From positions 1 through 52,970 of the forward strand of contig CAMZAX010000015.1 of the NCBI GenBank assembly GCA_947304355.1: a stretch of 52,970 nucleotides of DNA. The letters are read 5' to 3'. The notes beneath the pieces are model-generated. The model worked only from the letters and a program-made list of their open reading frames with translations. It did no database searches and was not told the DNA's origin. The DNA is from an uncultured Selenomonadales bacterium (lineage in GTDB: Bacteria > Bacillota > Negativicutes > Selenomonadales > Selenomonadaceae). Each line of letters opens with the position of its first letter. The stretch's first letter is position 1. Of this stretch, positions 1 through 8,187 are shown piece after piece. The translations under genes and the position numbers were made by a program.

Positions 1-405
1 ATCAGAGAACTGCTTATGTTTTTCTTTTACTTGAGTTTACCAACAACCCCTAGTGTATCATTGAATTTATGAAAGAGTTGCTCGAAAGCCGATATCTTGA
101 TTTTGTTTCTGCTTTTTATAATTGCCGTCTCTGATATGTAGGAAAAATCTTTATTGTTAAAGGCGCGGCGTATCTCCTCACTCATAGAATTTGTTCCGAT
201 AAAGAGCAAGAACCACATTATGTCGTAAAAGGTGATTTTGCGATTACGACTGAAATCTTTTTGAGGATTAGTGACGTATTGGGCTTTATTTCCTTCCATT
301 TCTTTTAGTATTGTTTGCAACTTTTCTATCGGATTCATTTTATAACAGTCCTTTTCTGGCTATCATAAAATTTTTTCCTCTTTTTGTTAAGTTAATGCCA
401 TTGAC
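1..405 (-). mobile_element. End of an IS4-like insertion element (remnant)
   Basis: The block holds a transposase N-terminus on the minus strand, is visibly richer in A+T than everything to its right, and ends against a gene fragment whose reading frame opens only after about position 390. The right boundary is inferred to lie between about 385 and 410, where the AT-rich leader gives way to beta-roll coding sequence. The left part of the element is outside the window, so terminal inverted repeats and target duplication cannot be checked. Confidence 0.45.
27..338 (-). pseudogene. IS4-family transposase, N-terminal fragment
   Basis: The 103 residues resemble the N-terminal domain of IS4-type DDE transposases: a basic start, then FSRNRKITFYDIMWFLLF and the SRNKIKISAFEQLFHKFN stretch that precedes the catalytic domain in that family. 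Full-length members run to about 400 residues or more, and none of the DDE catalytic region is present before the stop codon at 27-29. A plausible ribosome site (AAGGACTG) precedes the start. The stop at KLK may be a nonsense mutation or a frameshift. Only 26 bases remain before the window edge, so the rest of the gene cannot be examined. Family recognition is from motif memory. Confidence 0.6.
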
Positions 406-753
406 AGCAAGGGTACACTCACCGTCCTAAACGGCAGCACGCTTACCATAAGGACGACGGTTGCCGGCGGCAACGCCAACCTCGCCACCACCAACAACGA
501 GCTGTGGGGCACCAACGATAAGGATACGTTCCTCTTCGACGGCGGCAACGACACCATTCACAACTACGAAGAACAAGACAGCATCAACCTCGGCAGATTC
601 GCGCTCAGTGACTTGGTCAGCGGCGCACCCTCCGTCAAGGACAACAGCTTGGTCTTCGAGTTCGACAGACAGAATTCGCTCAAGGTTGTCGACGCGCTTG
701 ACAAGACCATTTCCTTCACCGACGGCACCACTTACAGCCGCGACAAAAAATAA
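391..753 (+). pseudogene. C-terminal fragment of an RTX-like calcium-binding beta-roll protein
   Basis: The frame reads without interruption from the stop at 388-390 to TAA at 751-753 but has no usable start codon. It includes the motif LWGTNDKDTFLFDGGNDTI followed by a DSINL segment and a hydrophobic/polar tail, the layout seen at the end of hemolysin-type calcium-binding (RTX) proteins and of the large protein at 14380-19266. The upstream half is missing and is replaced by the transposase block, so I read this as the tail of a gene broken by the insertion element or by a deletion beside it. A good terminator follows at 794-832, which fits the original 3' end of a transcription unit. Confidence 0.6.
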
Positions 754-793
754 GCACGAACCAAACGCAACCGATTGACGCGTAACCTTTCGG

Positions 794-832
794 AGGCTTG
801 CGGGAAGAAAATTCCCGTAAGCCTCTTTTTTT
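794..832 (+). terminator. Rho-independent terminator
   Basis: A 13-bp stem (AGGCTTGCGGGAA / TTCCCGTAAGCCT, one mismatch-like wobble position) with loop GAAAA is followed by a T-rich tract at 824-832. It ends the broken beta-roll gene. Confidence 0.85.
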
Positions 833-840
833 GCTATAAT
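832..840 (+). promoter_or_regulatory. guaA promoter, extended -10
   Basis: TGcTATAAT (TG at 832-833, TATAAT at 835-840) is a perfect extended -10. No good -35 is seen because that position lies inside the terminator stem. A start near 847 would leave a leader of about 22 nt carrying the guaA ribosome site. Confidence 0.7.
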
Positions 841-868
841 GGACGAAAATTTTTTGGGAGGCTTGGAA

Positions 869-2383
869 ATGATATTGGTGATGGATTTCGGCGGGCAGTA
901 CAATCAGCTGATAGCGCGACGCGTGCGCGAGAATAACGTTTACTGCGAAGTGCACGCGGCAACGAATTTCGACAAGGTGCGCGAGCTGAAACCGGAAGGC
1001 ATAATTTTGACGGGCGGACCCCAAAGCGTTTACGCAACCGATTCGAGCTTGCCGCCTGCCGAGCTGTTTAAGTTGGGCGTCCCGATTTTGGGCATATGCT
1101 ACGGCGCACAGGCTATGGCTTACGTTTTGGGCGGCACCGTCAAACCTGCGCGGGTGAGCGAATACGGCAAGACGGACGTTGAAGTCGTCGGCGCGTCGAG
1201 ACTGCTTAACGGCGTCGAAAAAAAATCCGTCGCGTGGATGAGCCACACCGACAGAATTTTTGACGTGCCCGCAGGTTTCGCCGTGACTGCCGCCAGCCGC
1301 GATTGCCCGATTGCCGCAATGGAAGACACCACGCGAAATTTTTACGCCGTTCAGTTTCACCCCGAAGTCGTTCACACGGTCGAGGGCAAGAAGATTTTTT
1401 CAAACTTCGTCGACATCTGCGGGTGCGCGCGCGATTGGAAAATGTCTTCGTTCGTCGCGGACACCGTCGCCCGCTTGAAAGCTAAAATCAGCGGCGGCAA
1501 AGTCCTCTGCGCGCTTTCGGGCGGCGTTGATTCTTCCGTCGCGGCGGCGTTGCTTAGCAAGGCGGTCGGCAAAAATTTGACGTGCGTGTTCGTTGACCAC
1601 GGGCTTTTACGTAAAGACGAGGCGTCGCAAGTCGCGGAAGTCTTCAGCGGCTTTGATTTGAACTTCATCAAGGTCGACGCGGGCGAACGTTTCCTTAACA
1701 AACTGCGCGGCGTCGTCGAGCCCGAACGCAAGCGCAAGATTATCGGCGAAGAATTTATTCGCGTGTTCGAAGAAGTCAGCAAGCAAATCGGCGCAGTCGA
1801 TTACCTTGTCCAGGGCACCATTTATCCCGACGTGATTGAAAGCGGTTTGGGCAAAGCGGCAGTCATCAAGTCTCACCACAACGTTGGCGGTCTGCCCGAT
1901 TTCGTTGACTTCAAGGAGATAGTCGAGCCGTTGCGCATGTTGTTCAAGGACGAAGTGCGGCAGGCGGGTCGTGAACTCGGCTTGCCCGAACAAATCGTCA
2001 ATCGTCAACCGTTCCCCGGTCCGGGTCTCGGCATTCGGATTATCGGCGAAGTGACGGCGGAGAAAGTTGCGCTTGTGCAGGACGCCGACGCCATTTACCG
2101 CGAGGAAGTTGCCCGCGCGGGCGTCGACAAGGATTTGGCGCAATACTTTGCCGCGTTGACCAACATGCGTTCGGTCGGCGTCATGGGCGACGGTCGAACT
2201 TACGATTACGCCATTGCCCTGCGCGCCGTGCTTACCAGCGACTTCATGACGGCGGAAGCTGCGCAGATTCCGTGGGACGTATTGAGCCGCGCCGCCAATC
2301 GTATAGTCAACGAAGTCAAGGGCGTCAACCGCGTGCTTTACGACTGCACGAGCAAACCCCCCGCGACGATTGAGTTCGAGTGA
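869..2383 (+). CDS. guaA: GMP synthase (glutamine-hydrolysing)
   Basis: Converts XMP to GMP with glutamine and ATP, the last step of guanine nucleotide synthesis, in the cytoplasm. The 504 residues carry a class I glutamine amidotransferase domain first (TGGPQSVY near residue 50, nucleophile Cys77 in GICYGAQ, FHPEV with the catalytic His) and then the ATP-pyrophosphatase domain (LSGGVDSS P-loop near 217) and the GMP synthase C-terminal domain ending in PPATIEFE, the usual family terminus. An in-frame ATG exists at 839, but the ATG at 869 has GGGAGG seven bases upstream and starts exactly where the family starts. mqnA follows after 13 bases. No guanine riboswitch fits in the short leader. Confidence 0.97.
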   Translation: MILVMDFGGQYNQLIARRVRENNVYCEVHAATNFDKVRELKPEGIILTGGPQSVYATDSSLPPAELFKLGVPILGICYGAQAMAYVLGGTVKPARVSEYGKTDVEVVGASRLLNGVEKKSVAWMSHTDRIFDVPAGFAVTAASRDCPIAAMEDTTRNFYAVQFHPEVVHTVEGKKIFSNFVDICGCARDWKMSSFVADTVARLKAKISGGKVLCALSGGVDSSVAAALLSKAVGKNLTCVFVDHGLLRKDEASQVAEVFSGFDLNFIKVDAGERFLNKLRGVVEPERKRKIIGEEFIRVFEEVSKQIGAVDYLVQGTIYPDVIESGLGKAAVIKSHHNVGGLPDFVDFKEIVEPLRMLFKDEVRQAGRELGLPEQIVNRQPFPGPGLGIRIIGEVTAEKVALVQDADAIYREEVARAGVDKDLAQYFAALTNMRSVGVMGDGRTYDYAIALRAVLTSDFMTAEAAQIPWDVLSRAANRIVNEVKGVNRVLYDCTSKPPATIEFE

Positions 2384-2396
2384 CGGGGGCGACTTC

Positions 2397-3227
2397 ATGA
2401 ATCCGATTATCGGGCATATTGATTTCCTGAACGTCCTGCCGTTCAGCTACGGCTACGGTGCCTGCGCGGGCGACTTGACGATTGTGCGTGGCGTGCCGAC
2501 GTTCTTAAACGACGAACTTCGGGCGGGACGCATTGACTTAAGCAACGTGTCTTCGATTGAGTACGCGCGCCGGAGCGACGACCTGTTGATTCTGCCGAGG
2601 CTTTGTGTCCGCGCAGATTGCGACGTGACGAGTATCGTGTTGGTCTCGCGCAAGCCGATTGAGCGGATTCGCGACGACAGGATTGTTTTAACGTCGAAGT
2701 CGGCGACCGCGCAACGTCTGCTGAAAATTATCCTGCACGAGAGTTACGACGCCGCGCCCGATTACGTGACGCGCTCCGTTGCCGTTGATAAGCCCGTCGA
2801 CGACGACGCCACATCCGCGCTTTTAATCGGCGACGATGCGCTTTACGTTTACCTGCACCGCCCCGAAAATTTTTACGTGTACGATTTGGGTTGCGAGTGG
2901 CACAAGCTCACGGGCAAGCAGATGGTTTACGCGCTGTGGACTGTCCGAAAAAAATACGCCGCCGAAGAGCCCGCGCTCCTGCAAGCGACGTATGAAAAAA
3001 TTCTTCGCGCCTTCGACTTCGGGCTTGCGCACAAAGCCGACGCGATTCAATCAGTGTTGCCAAGCAAGCCGTTTACGTTCGACGAGCTGGACAGCTATTT
3101 GGGCGGCGCGATTAAGTGGGACTTGACGACGGAGGCTCTTGACGCGCTCAAGCTTTACTATCGCAAGGCGGCGGCGTTGAAACTGATTGACGCCGAGCCC
3201 GAACTGAATTTTGCCGACGTTAAATAA
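2397..3227 (+). CDS. mqnA: Chorismate dehydratase (futalosine menaquinone pathway)
   Basis: Dehydrates chorismate to 3-enolpyruvylbenzoate, the entry step of the futalosine route to menaquinone. The 276 residues show the MqnA/MqnD fold signature: GHIDFLNVLPFSYG at the N-terminus, the NVSSIEYAR substrate loop, and LIGDDAL in the middle. The ATG at 2397 is preceded by a GGGGG-containing site and matches the family N-terminus better than the in-frame ATG at 2370, which lies inside guaA. It is 13 bases behind guaA and probably co-transcribed with it; a terminator follows directly. The rest of the pathway (mqnB, C, D) is not in the window. Confidence 0.88.
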   Translation: MNPIIGHIDFLNVLPFSYGYGACAGDLTIVRGVPTFLNDELRAGRIDLSNVSSIEYARRSDDLLILPRLCVRADCDVTSIVLVSRKPIERIRDDRIVLTSKSATAQRLLKIILHESYDAAPDYVTRSVAVDKPVDDDATSALLIGDDALYVYLHRPENFYVYDLGCEWHKLTGKQMVYALWTVRKKYAAEEPALLQATYEKILRAFDFGLAHKADAIQSVLPSKPFTFDELDSYLGGAIKWDLTTEALDALKLYYRKAAALKLIDAEPELNFADVK

Positions 3228-3235
3228 AAAAATTG

Positions 3236-3262
3236 CCCCCGCAACCCGCGCGGGGGTTTTTT
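3236..3262 (+). terminator. Rho-independent terminator of guaA-mqnA
   Basis: A seven-base perfect stem CCCCCGC / GCGGGGG (3236-3242 with 3250-3256) is followed by six T. Confidence 0.9.
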
Positions 3263-3263
3263 G

Positions 3264-3291
3264 TTGCAAAAATTTTCGTCCGTGTTAAAAT
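3264..3291 (+). promoter_or_regulatory. Promoter of the small structured transcript
   Basis: TTGCAA at 3264-3269, a 16-base spacer, and TAAAAT at 3286-3291 with TG one base upstream (extended -10). An 8-bp inverted repeat, CGTCCGTG at 3277-3284 and CACGGACG at 3311-3318, straddles the -10 and the expected start and could be an operator or a 5' hairpin. Confidence 0.6.
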
Positions 3292-3393
3292 GTGCTTGCT
3301 TAGTTTCCGTCACGGACGACGGGTGAAGTTGTTTTGTGCTTGCGCCATGGACGGCGGGCGGTTTAGTCCGAAGCCCCCGGAAAGGGGTTGCAG

Positions 3394-3471
3394 ATGATGT
3401 TTAAAATCGTCGTGCGTGTAGTTATCCTTACGGTAGTGATACTTTGGATACTCACCGGAACGGCCGCCTAA
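3394..3471 (+). CDS. 25-residue hydrophobic peptide (possible type I toxin)
   Basis: The peptide is a single predicted transmembrane helix with a short basic start: MMFKIVVRVVILTVV then ILWILTGTAA. Too short for normal gene calling. AAGGGG at 3382-3387 is a strong ribosome site six bases before the first ATG (nine before the second ATG at 3397), but it is locked in a hairpin: GCCCC at 3373-3377 pairs with the GGGG of the site around a GGAAA loop. Sequestered ribosome sites and 5'-3' message pairing are hallmarks of type I toxins. No sequence family is recognised. A minus-strand TTGACA (revcomp at 3540-3545) might drive an antisense RNA, but its -10 (GTCAAT) is poor and no antisense terminator is seen. 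Confidence 0.5.
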   Translation: MMFKIVVRVVILTVVILWILTGTAA

Positions 3472-3549
3472 GTCCCAACACGACCAGCGGCTGAAGTTTC
3501 AAACCCAACAAACAAACATTGACGGGGGCAAAACCGCTCTGTCAAGCAC

Positions 3550-3578
3550 AACCTCGCATGACGCGGGGTTATTTTTTT
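3550..3578 (+). terminator. Rho-independent terminator of the small transcript
   Basis: Eight-base stem AACCTCGC / GCGGGGTT (3550-3557 with 3563-3570, one G-U pair), loop ATGAC, then ATTTTTTT. Confidence 0.88.
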
Positions 3579-3620
3579 GTCTCCGTCGAAATTATAATCG
3601 GCGCGCCGCCAAAAATCAAG

Positions 3621-4991
3621 TTACGCCGTGAAAAACATGTGCGCCACGGGCGCGGCGATAAGCAGGCTGATAATCGTGCGCTCCAGGAACAGGATGAACA
3701 ATTCGGGCAAGTTGACGGGGATTTTCGAGCCGAGGATAAGCCCGCCGACTTCCGACAAGTAAATCAGCTGCGTGACGGAGATGACCGCAACGATAAATTT
3801 CGCCATGGGACTGGTAATCGTGCCCGCCGCGAGCACCGACGGCGTAAACATGTCCGTGAAGCCGACGATCATTGTTTTGGAAACTTCCGTTGCTTGCGGC
3901 ACGTCAAGGATTTGCAACAGCGGCAGGAACGGCAAGCCGAGCGTATCGAAAATCGTCGTGTGATTCGCCAAAACCAAAGCCAGCGTCCCTATGCACATGA
4001 CGACGGGCAACACGCCGAACCACATGCCCGCCGCATTCTTGAAACTGCCTTCGAGGAATTGACCCGCGCCGCCGTGTTCGGCAACGCGTTCGCGCGCCAA
4101 CGCAAGCCCGTATTGAAACGACGATGTATAGCCTTCGGGGAGCGATTCGCCCATTGCCTTGCCCGGAACAAGGTACTCGTCCTTTTTCAGACTGAGCGGC
4201 GGGATTCGCGGCAGGATAAGCGCGCAGACGATACCGATTGCGCAAATCAGCAGGTAGTACAGCCCGAAATATTCCATCAAATCAACCTGCGCCAACACGA
4301 CGATTGAAAACGTTATCGACACGGCGGAGAACGTTGTTGATATAATCGCCGCCTCGCGCTTTGAATAGTAACCGCCTTCGTATTGGTTGGCGGTGAGCAT
4401 GACGCCCAATGTGCCGTCGCCAATCCACGACGTGATACAGTCAACCGCCGCGCGACCGGGTATCGTGAACAGCGGACGCATGACTTTCGTCAACAGCGCG
4501 CCGATAAATTCAAGCAAGCCGAAATCCAACAAAAGCGGCAACAGCAAGCCCGCCAAGAAAAAAATTACCACCAGGACGCTCAACAGATCGTTCAGGACAA
4601 AGCCGCCGTTGTCGCCGCTCGTTATCAAGCCGATGGTGCTGTCGGGATTGTCCGCGTCGACGCCAAGGTACGTCAGCCAAATGAACACCGCGCCGATTAT
4701 CCGAATCGCAACCCAAATCGCGGTCGTCGAGAAAGTGTTTGCGACAATCGGGTACGTCGCGATAAAATTCGGTTTGCCCAAAAAAATGATGCCGAGGATA
4801 GCCGACAACGTGACTATGCCGACGCACAGCCCCGGCAACATGTCGCCTATTGCGCCCGAAATCATGTCCGCGATAATTTTCACGACGATTGTCCAGCTCC
4901 CGTCATATTGCACGGGAATCATGAACAGCGCGATACCGATGATTGACGGCACAAGGAAGCCCGCCAATGAACCTTGTTGTTTGTTTTCCAT
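3621..4991 (-). CDS. YjiH-family membrane protein (nucleoside-recognition/Gate domain)
   Basis: An integral inner-membrane protein of 456 residues with about ten hydrophobic helices. Segments such as GRAAVDCITSWIGDGTLGVMLT and KREAAIISTTFSAVSITFS match the Gate-domain membrane proteins annotated as YjiH, whose substrate is not established. The ATG at 4991 is chosen because AGGAG lies six bases upstream; the longer frame starting at 5036 has no ribosome site. It stands alone, with its own promoter (5048-5075). It is not obviously linked to the ter genes next door, because a terminator separates them. Confidence 0.75.
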   Translation of the reverse strand: MENKQQGSLAGFLVPSIIGIALFMIPVQYDGSWTIVVKIIADMISGAIGDMLPGLCVGIVTLSAILGIIFLGKPNFIATYPIVANTFSTTAIWVAIRIIGAVFIWLTYLGVDADNPDSTIGLITSGDNGGFVLNDLLSVLVVIFFLAGLLLPLLLDFGLLEFIGALLTKVMRPLFTIPGRAAVDCITSWIGDGTLGVMLTANQYEGGYYSKREAAIISTTFSAVSITFSIVVLAQVDLMEYFGLYYLLICAIGIVCALILPRIPPLSLKKDEYLVPGKAMGESLPEGYTSSFQYGLALARERVAEHGGAGQFLEGSFKNAAGMWFGVLPVVMCIGTLALVLANHTTIFDTLGLPFLPLLQILDVPQATEVSKTMIVGFTDMFTPSVLAAGTITSPMAKFIVAVISVTQLIYLSEVGGLILGSKIPVNLPELFILFLERTIISLLIAAPVAHMFFTA

Positions 4992-5047
4992 TTCAATCTC
5001 CTTCGCAAAAATATTAGAGAGAAACTCCCGAAACAAAATCGCCGATT

Positions 5048-5075
5048 ATTATAGCACCAATCAAACGAGTTTCAA
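5048..5075 (-). promoter_or_regulatory. Promoter of the YjiH-family gene
   Basis: On the minus strand TTGAAA (5075-5070), 16 bases, then TATAAT (5053-5048) preceded by TGC, an extended -10. Confidence 0.8.
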
Positions 5076-5084
5076 CAAACGGGC

Positions 5085-5118
5085 AAAAAAAATCCCCCGA
5101 CGTTTTGTCGAGGGGATT
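5085..5118 (-). terminator. Rho-independent terminator of the 5140-6961 ter operon
   Basis: Stem AATCCCC plus CGAC closes on GTCG-A-GGGGATT around a GTTTT loop. The plus-strand A8 run at 5085-5092 is the minus-strand U tract. Confidence 0.85.
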
Positions 5119-5139
5119 AAAATTTTCGTCGCGAATCAA

Positions 5140-5718
5140 TTACACATTGACGCCGTAATCTCTGCCGAGAGCAGCCAAACCGCCTTTCCAGCCGGAACCG
5201 ATGGCGTTGAACTTCCATTCGCCTTTGTTGCGATAAATCTCGCCGACGACAACAGCCGTCTCAATCGAGAAGTCTTCGCCCAGGTCGTAACGGATGAGCT
5301 CCTTGCCGTTGTCTTCGTCGACGACGCGAATGTAAGCGTTGCTGACTTGCCCGAACGTTTGCTTGCGGGCGTCTGCGTCGTAAATCGTGACGGTAAAGGC
5401 AATCTTGTCGACGTTGGCAGGCACCAGCGACAGGTCAACTTTGATTTCTTCGTCGTCGCCCTCGCCCGCGCCCGTGAGATTGTCGCCCATGTGTTCAACC
5501 GCGCCGCTCTTGTGCTTGAGGTTGTTGTAGAAAACAAAATCGTCGTCGCTGTTGACTTTGCCGTTGGCATTGAGCAAGAACGCCGCCGCGTCCAAATCGA
5601 AATCGTAACCGCCGTCGTACTTTTTGACATCCCAGCCGAGCCCGACAAGCAGGTGTTTCAAGGCGGGGTTGCCCTTCGTCAAATCGACTTTCTGACCCTT
5701 TTGCAAACTGATAGCCAT
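5140..5718 (-). CDS. terD: TerD-family calcium-binding stress protein
   Basis: A 192-residue single-domain TerD protein, the usual length. Visible family landmarks are [14 protein letters not shown] at the start, the [11 protein letters not shown] strand, [14 protein letters not shown], the acidic loop [13 protein letters not shown] that forms a Ca2+ site in this family, and the [18 protein letters not shown] ending. TerD proteins bind calcium and belong to tellurite/envelope-stress systems, but their biochemical output is unsettled. The ATG at 5718 follows GGAGG by about eight bases; the longer upstream frame is the tail of the neighbouring gene. It is the second gene of an operon with the TerD-TerA fusion 22 bases upstream and is 60-70 percent alike, by eye, to the TerD at 13616. 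Confidence 0.92.
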   Translation of the reverse strand: MAISLQKGQKVDLTKGNPALKHLLVGLGWDVKKYDGGYDFDLDAAAFLLNANGKVNSDDDFVFYNNLKHKSGAVEHMGDNLTGAGEGDDEEIKVDLSLVPANVDKIAFTVTIYDADARKQTFGQVSNAYIRVVDEDNGKELIRYDLGEDFSIETAVVVGEIYRNKGEWKFNAIGSGWKGGLAALGRDYGVNV

Positions 5719-5740
5719 AAAAATTACCTCCAAAATGTAT

Positions 5741-6961
5741 TTAATTTTTGCGCCCGGAAGTCCAACGCAAGCCCCAATCGAACGCGCGATCCATTTGCTC
5801 CGAGTCGTCGAAGAACTCAACGACTTTTTCGACGCTGAACGTGCCGCCGACGTTTTCAAGCAGGGCAATGGCGCAGGTTCGTTTTTTGGAGCCGTATTCG
5901 TCCATGCGCACGATAAGTTCGGGACTGCCGGGACAATTCACGGTAACGACGCCTTTAGCCTCCTCCCAATTCGCCGCGCCGGAATAAATGAACGTGAAAA
6001 TCAAGATGCGGCGGATTTTGTCGGCGTATTTGCCGTTGACGCGAATGGTTTCGCCCGCCGCGACTTCGCCCGTCCTGTCGTCGCCGTCGAGGGCAATGTA
6101 CGGCGGATATTTCAATTCGCCGAAATGGTTGCCCAAAGCTTGAATCGCGCCGATTGTGCCGTCGCGCAGTTCGAACAGACACGCCAAATCCAAATCGATG
6201 CCCTTGTTGGCGAATCGGCTGAACAAACCGCTTTTTTGCGGCGGTTGATTCCAGTTGAGGTTGATGACGATTTCGCCCAGTGACGAGCCGCGTTTGACGA
6301 GGCTGACTTTTTGCCCCTTGCGCAATTCGACTTTTTTGGGCGGAGCAGATTCGGGCGGCGGCGGGATTGTAATTTTTTCGCGTCGCGGCTTTTCGCGTTG
6401 AGTGTTAATTTTCGGCTTGGGCGGAGCGGGCGGCGGAGGCGGAGGCGTCGGCGCAACGTCGCTGACTTCAATGCCGAAATTGTTGCAAAGAGCCGCCAAA
6501 CCGCCGCTGAAGCCTGCGCCCGTCGCGTTGAACTTCCAGGCACCTTTGTAACGATAAACTTCGCCGAGGACAATCGCCGTTTCGACGCTGAAATTTTCCA
6601 ACGGGAATGTCGCGATTTCGCCGCGCGTGCCGAAAATCCTCAAGCGGGCGTCGCGAATCATGCTGAAATTTTGTTTGCGCTTATCGGCGTCGTAAATCGT
6701 GGCGGTCAACGAAATTCTTTCGACGTGGCGCGGGACTTTATCCAAGCTGATGTCAATCGAGTCGTCGTCGTTGTGCGTGACCGCGCCCGAATGATGGCGG
6801 GCGTTGCCGTAAAAGACAAAATCCTCGTCGGCAGCGACTTTGCCGTTTGCCTGCGTCAAAAAAGCCGCCGTATCGATTTCAAGCGCGCTCGTCGGGCGTT
6901 CAAACTTTATCGTCAAGAAATTTTCGTTGAGCGGAATTTTTTGCCCCTTGCCAAGTTCCAT
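5741..6961 (-). CDS. TerD-TerA two-domain fusion
   Basis: About 406 residues in three parts. Residues 1-175 form a TerD-type domain ([52 protein letters not shown]). A proline-rich linker follows (about 175-220, runs of P plus KPK and REK). Residues 225-406 form a TerA-like domain ([55 protein letters not shown]). The acidic calcium loop of the first domain is shortened to HNDDDSID, so only the second domain keeps GDDRTGE. Two adjacent ATGs exist (6964, 6961); the second is seven bases from GGAGG and is preferred. It leads the operon and has a strong promoter. The linker suggests a bridging or scaffold role in a Ter complex (inference). Confidence 0.85.
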   Translation of the reverse strand: MELGKGQKIPLNENFLTIKFERPTSALEIDTAAFLTQANGKVAADEDFVFYGNARHHSGAVTHNDDDSIDISLDKVPRHVERISLTATIYDADKRKQNFSMIRDARLRIFGTRGEIATFPLENFSVETAIVLGEVYRYKGAWKFNATGAGFSGGLAALCNNFGIEVSDVAPTPPPPPPAPPKPKINTQREKPRREKITIPPPPESAPPKKVELRKGQKVSLVKRGSSLGEIVINLNWNQPPQKSGLFSRFANKGIDLDLACLFELRDGTIGAIQALGNHFGELKYPPYIALDGDDRTGEVAAGETIRVNGKYADKIRRILIFTFIYSGAANWEEAKGVVTVNCPGSPELIVRMDEYGSKKRTCAIALLENVGGTFSVEKVVEFFDDSEQMDRAFDWGLRWTSGRKN

Positions 6962-6993
6962 CATCTCACCTCCAAAGAATTTATCACACGCGC

Positions 6994-7021
6994 ATTTTAG
7001 CAAAAAAAATCGTCACGTCAA
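6994..7021 (-). promoter_or_regulatory. Promoter of the terA-terD operon
   Basis: Minus strand TTGACG (7021-7016), 16-base spacer, TAAAAT (6999-6994) with TGC upstream. It lies immediately downstream of the glycosyltransferase stop codon. Confidence 0.8.
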
Positions 7022-7031
7022 AGCGGCAATT

Positions 7032-8027
7032 TCATTTGCGCAATTCATTTCGATAGAGATTGTTCATTGTCAGCAAGCAGGCAATCAGCGCGGGTTGCGA
7101 ACTGCCCGCCCCGGCAAATTCGCGCTGAAATATTTCGTAAGCCTCTTGCGGCTCCAAAGCGTTAAGCGCGTCTTTCATGTTGTCGATTTGCATAAGCAAG
7201 AAAAAATTCAGCACCTGCAGGCGGACGACGGGATTTTGGTTAAAGTAATCCAATTCGCGCATGAATTCATCCAGAGCCTCCAAGCCGGTTATAAGCGGGT
7301 TCGTGCGGAATTTTATCATTTGTTCGGGCGTTCGCTCGCGGCGCATCATTGAATCGGCATTCGTTCGGTTGACGTAGAGCGGCACGGGCACGCGCAAAAT
7401 TTTTTTCGCCAAGCAAATCAGTTCAAACGTATGAACAACGTCTTCGGCTATCGTCATGCGCGGGAAAGTTATCGCGTTGTCAATTAAAAAATCGCGCCGC
7501 AAAAGTTTCGCCCACGGTGCCCAACAAAATTTCGACGCCAAAAATTTTTTCACGCGCGCGGCAAGGTCTTCGGTCTCGAAGGTCGGCTCCTCGACGAAAG
7601 AATCGGTGTAACACCACGCCGCAATTTTCAAGTCTTCGGGCACGGGCTCGGTCTCGCAAGTAAAAAATTTTTCCATCTCGACGACATCTGCCCGATATTC
7701 CGCCGCGCAGACATAAAGCGTCTCCAACGCGGTGTCGATAAGCAAATCATCGGCGTCGACAAAGTAAACGTATTCGCCGCACGAAAAATCCAGCCCGACG
7801 TTGCGCGGGACGGCTCCGCTGCCGGTGTTTTGCGGCAAGGTAACAATCTTCAACCGCCCGCCGAAACGTTTAAGGTAACTCTCGGCAAGCGCATTGCTCG
7901 CGTCCGTCGAACAGTCATCGACAACGATAACCTCGAAGTCCGTCAGCGTTTGAATCAGCAAACTTTCAAGGCACACGCCCAAATATTTTTCGGCGTTGTA
8001 CACGGGGATAATCACGGAGACTTTCAT
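7032..8027 (-). CDS. Family 2 glycosyltransferase
   Basis: Transfers sugar from a nucleotide-sugar donor, probably to a surface polysaccharide or lipid acceptor at the cytoplasmic face. The 331 residues open with VSVIIPVYNAEKYL, then VVDDCSTDAS (nucleotide binding) and FVDADDLL (the D-x-D metal site), followed by a WAPWAKLLRRDFL motif common in GT2 enzymes of this type. No membrane helix is visible. The ribosome site is weak (TGAGC), and the start is set by the family N-terminus. No other polysaccharide gene is adjacent, so the substrate cannot be named. Confidence 0.88.
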   Translation of the reverse strand: MKVSVIIPVYNAEKYLGVCLESLLIQTLTDFEVIVVDDCSTDASNALAESYLKRFGGRLKIVTLPQNTGSGAVPRNVGLDFSCGEYVYFVDADDLLIDTALETLYVCAAEYRADVVEMEKFFTCETEPVPEDLKIAAWCYTDSFVEEPTFETEDLAARVKKFLASKFCWAPWAKLLRRDFLIDNAITFPRMTIAEDVVHTFELICLAKKILRVPVPLYVNRTNADSMMRRERTPEQMIKFRTNPLITGLEALDEFMRELDYFNQNPVVRLQVLNFFLLMQIDNMKDALNALEPQEAYEIFQREFAGAGSSQPALIACLLTMNNLYRNELRK

Positions 8028-8056
8028 TGGCTCAGCTCATTTCGGGTAAGAGTTTC

Positions 8057-8086
8057 TTGACGATAAAAGCCCTGCGGTGCTAAACT
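8057..8086 (+). promoter_or_regulatory. Promoter of the GIY-YIG gene
   Basis: TTGACG at 8057-8062, 18-base spacer, TAAACT at 8081-8086 preceded by TGC. About 100 bases of leader follow before the start codon at 8188. Confidence 0.6.
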
Positions 8087-8187
8087 TGAGTCGATTAAAA
8101 CTAAACAAGACAACACGGCAGAGCTGTATCGATTTTCAAATTCTACACCGCTCGCGCCGCGCTGTCAACGAAAGGCGGATTGGTATC

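Larger units (their letters stand above)
3298..3578 (+). ncRNA. Structured small mRNA with 5'-3' pairing (toxin-like or regulatory)
   Basis: From the predicted start near 3298 to the terminator at 3578 the RNA can fold end to end. The segment 3334-3342 (TTGTGCTTG) is the exact complement of 3543-3551, and 3358-3364 (GCGGTTT) is the exact complement of 3531-3537. The two helices are nested in the right order to form one long closing structure. The interior holds the 25-codon ORF at 3394. This arrangement is typical of type I toxin mRNAs, whose 5' and 3' ends pair to keep the message silent, but a pure ncRNA is not excluded. Confidence 0.5.

Noticed and set aside
427-903. A minus-strand ORF across the beta-roll fragment and guaA start
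   Set aside because: Runs antisense to recognisable coding sequence and through a terminator and promoter; no motifs.
869-3227. A purine riboswitch before guaA
   Set aside because: The predicted leader is only about 22 nt, too short for any aptamer.
3298-3578. 6S RNA, SRP RNA or RNase P RNA
   Set aside because: The end-to-end fold suggested 6S RNA, but I see none of the conserved core sequences of SRP or RNase P RNA, and the ORF with ribosome site in the middle fits an mRNA better. A covariance-model search would settle it.
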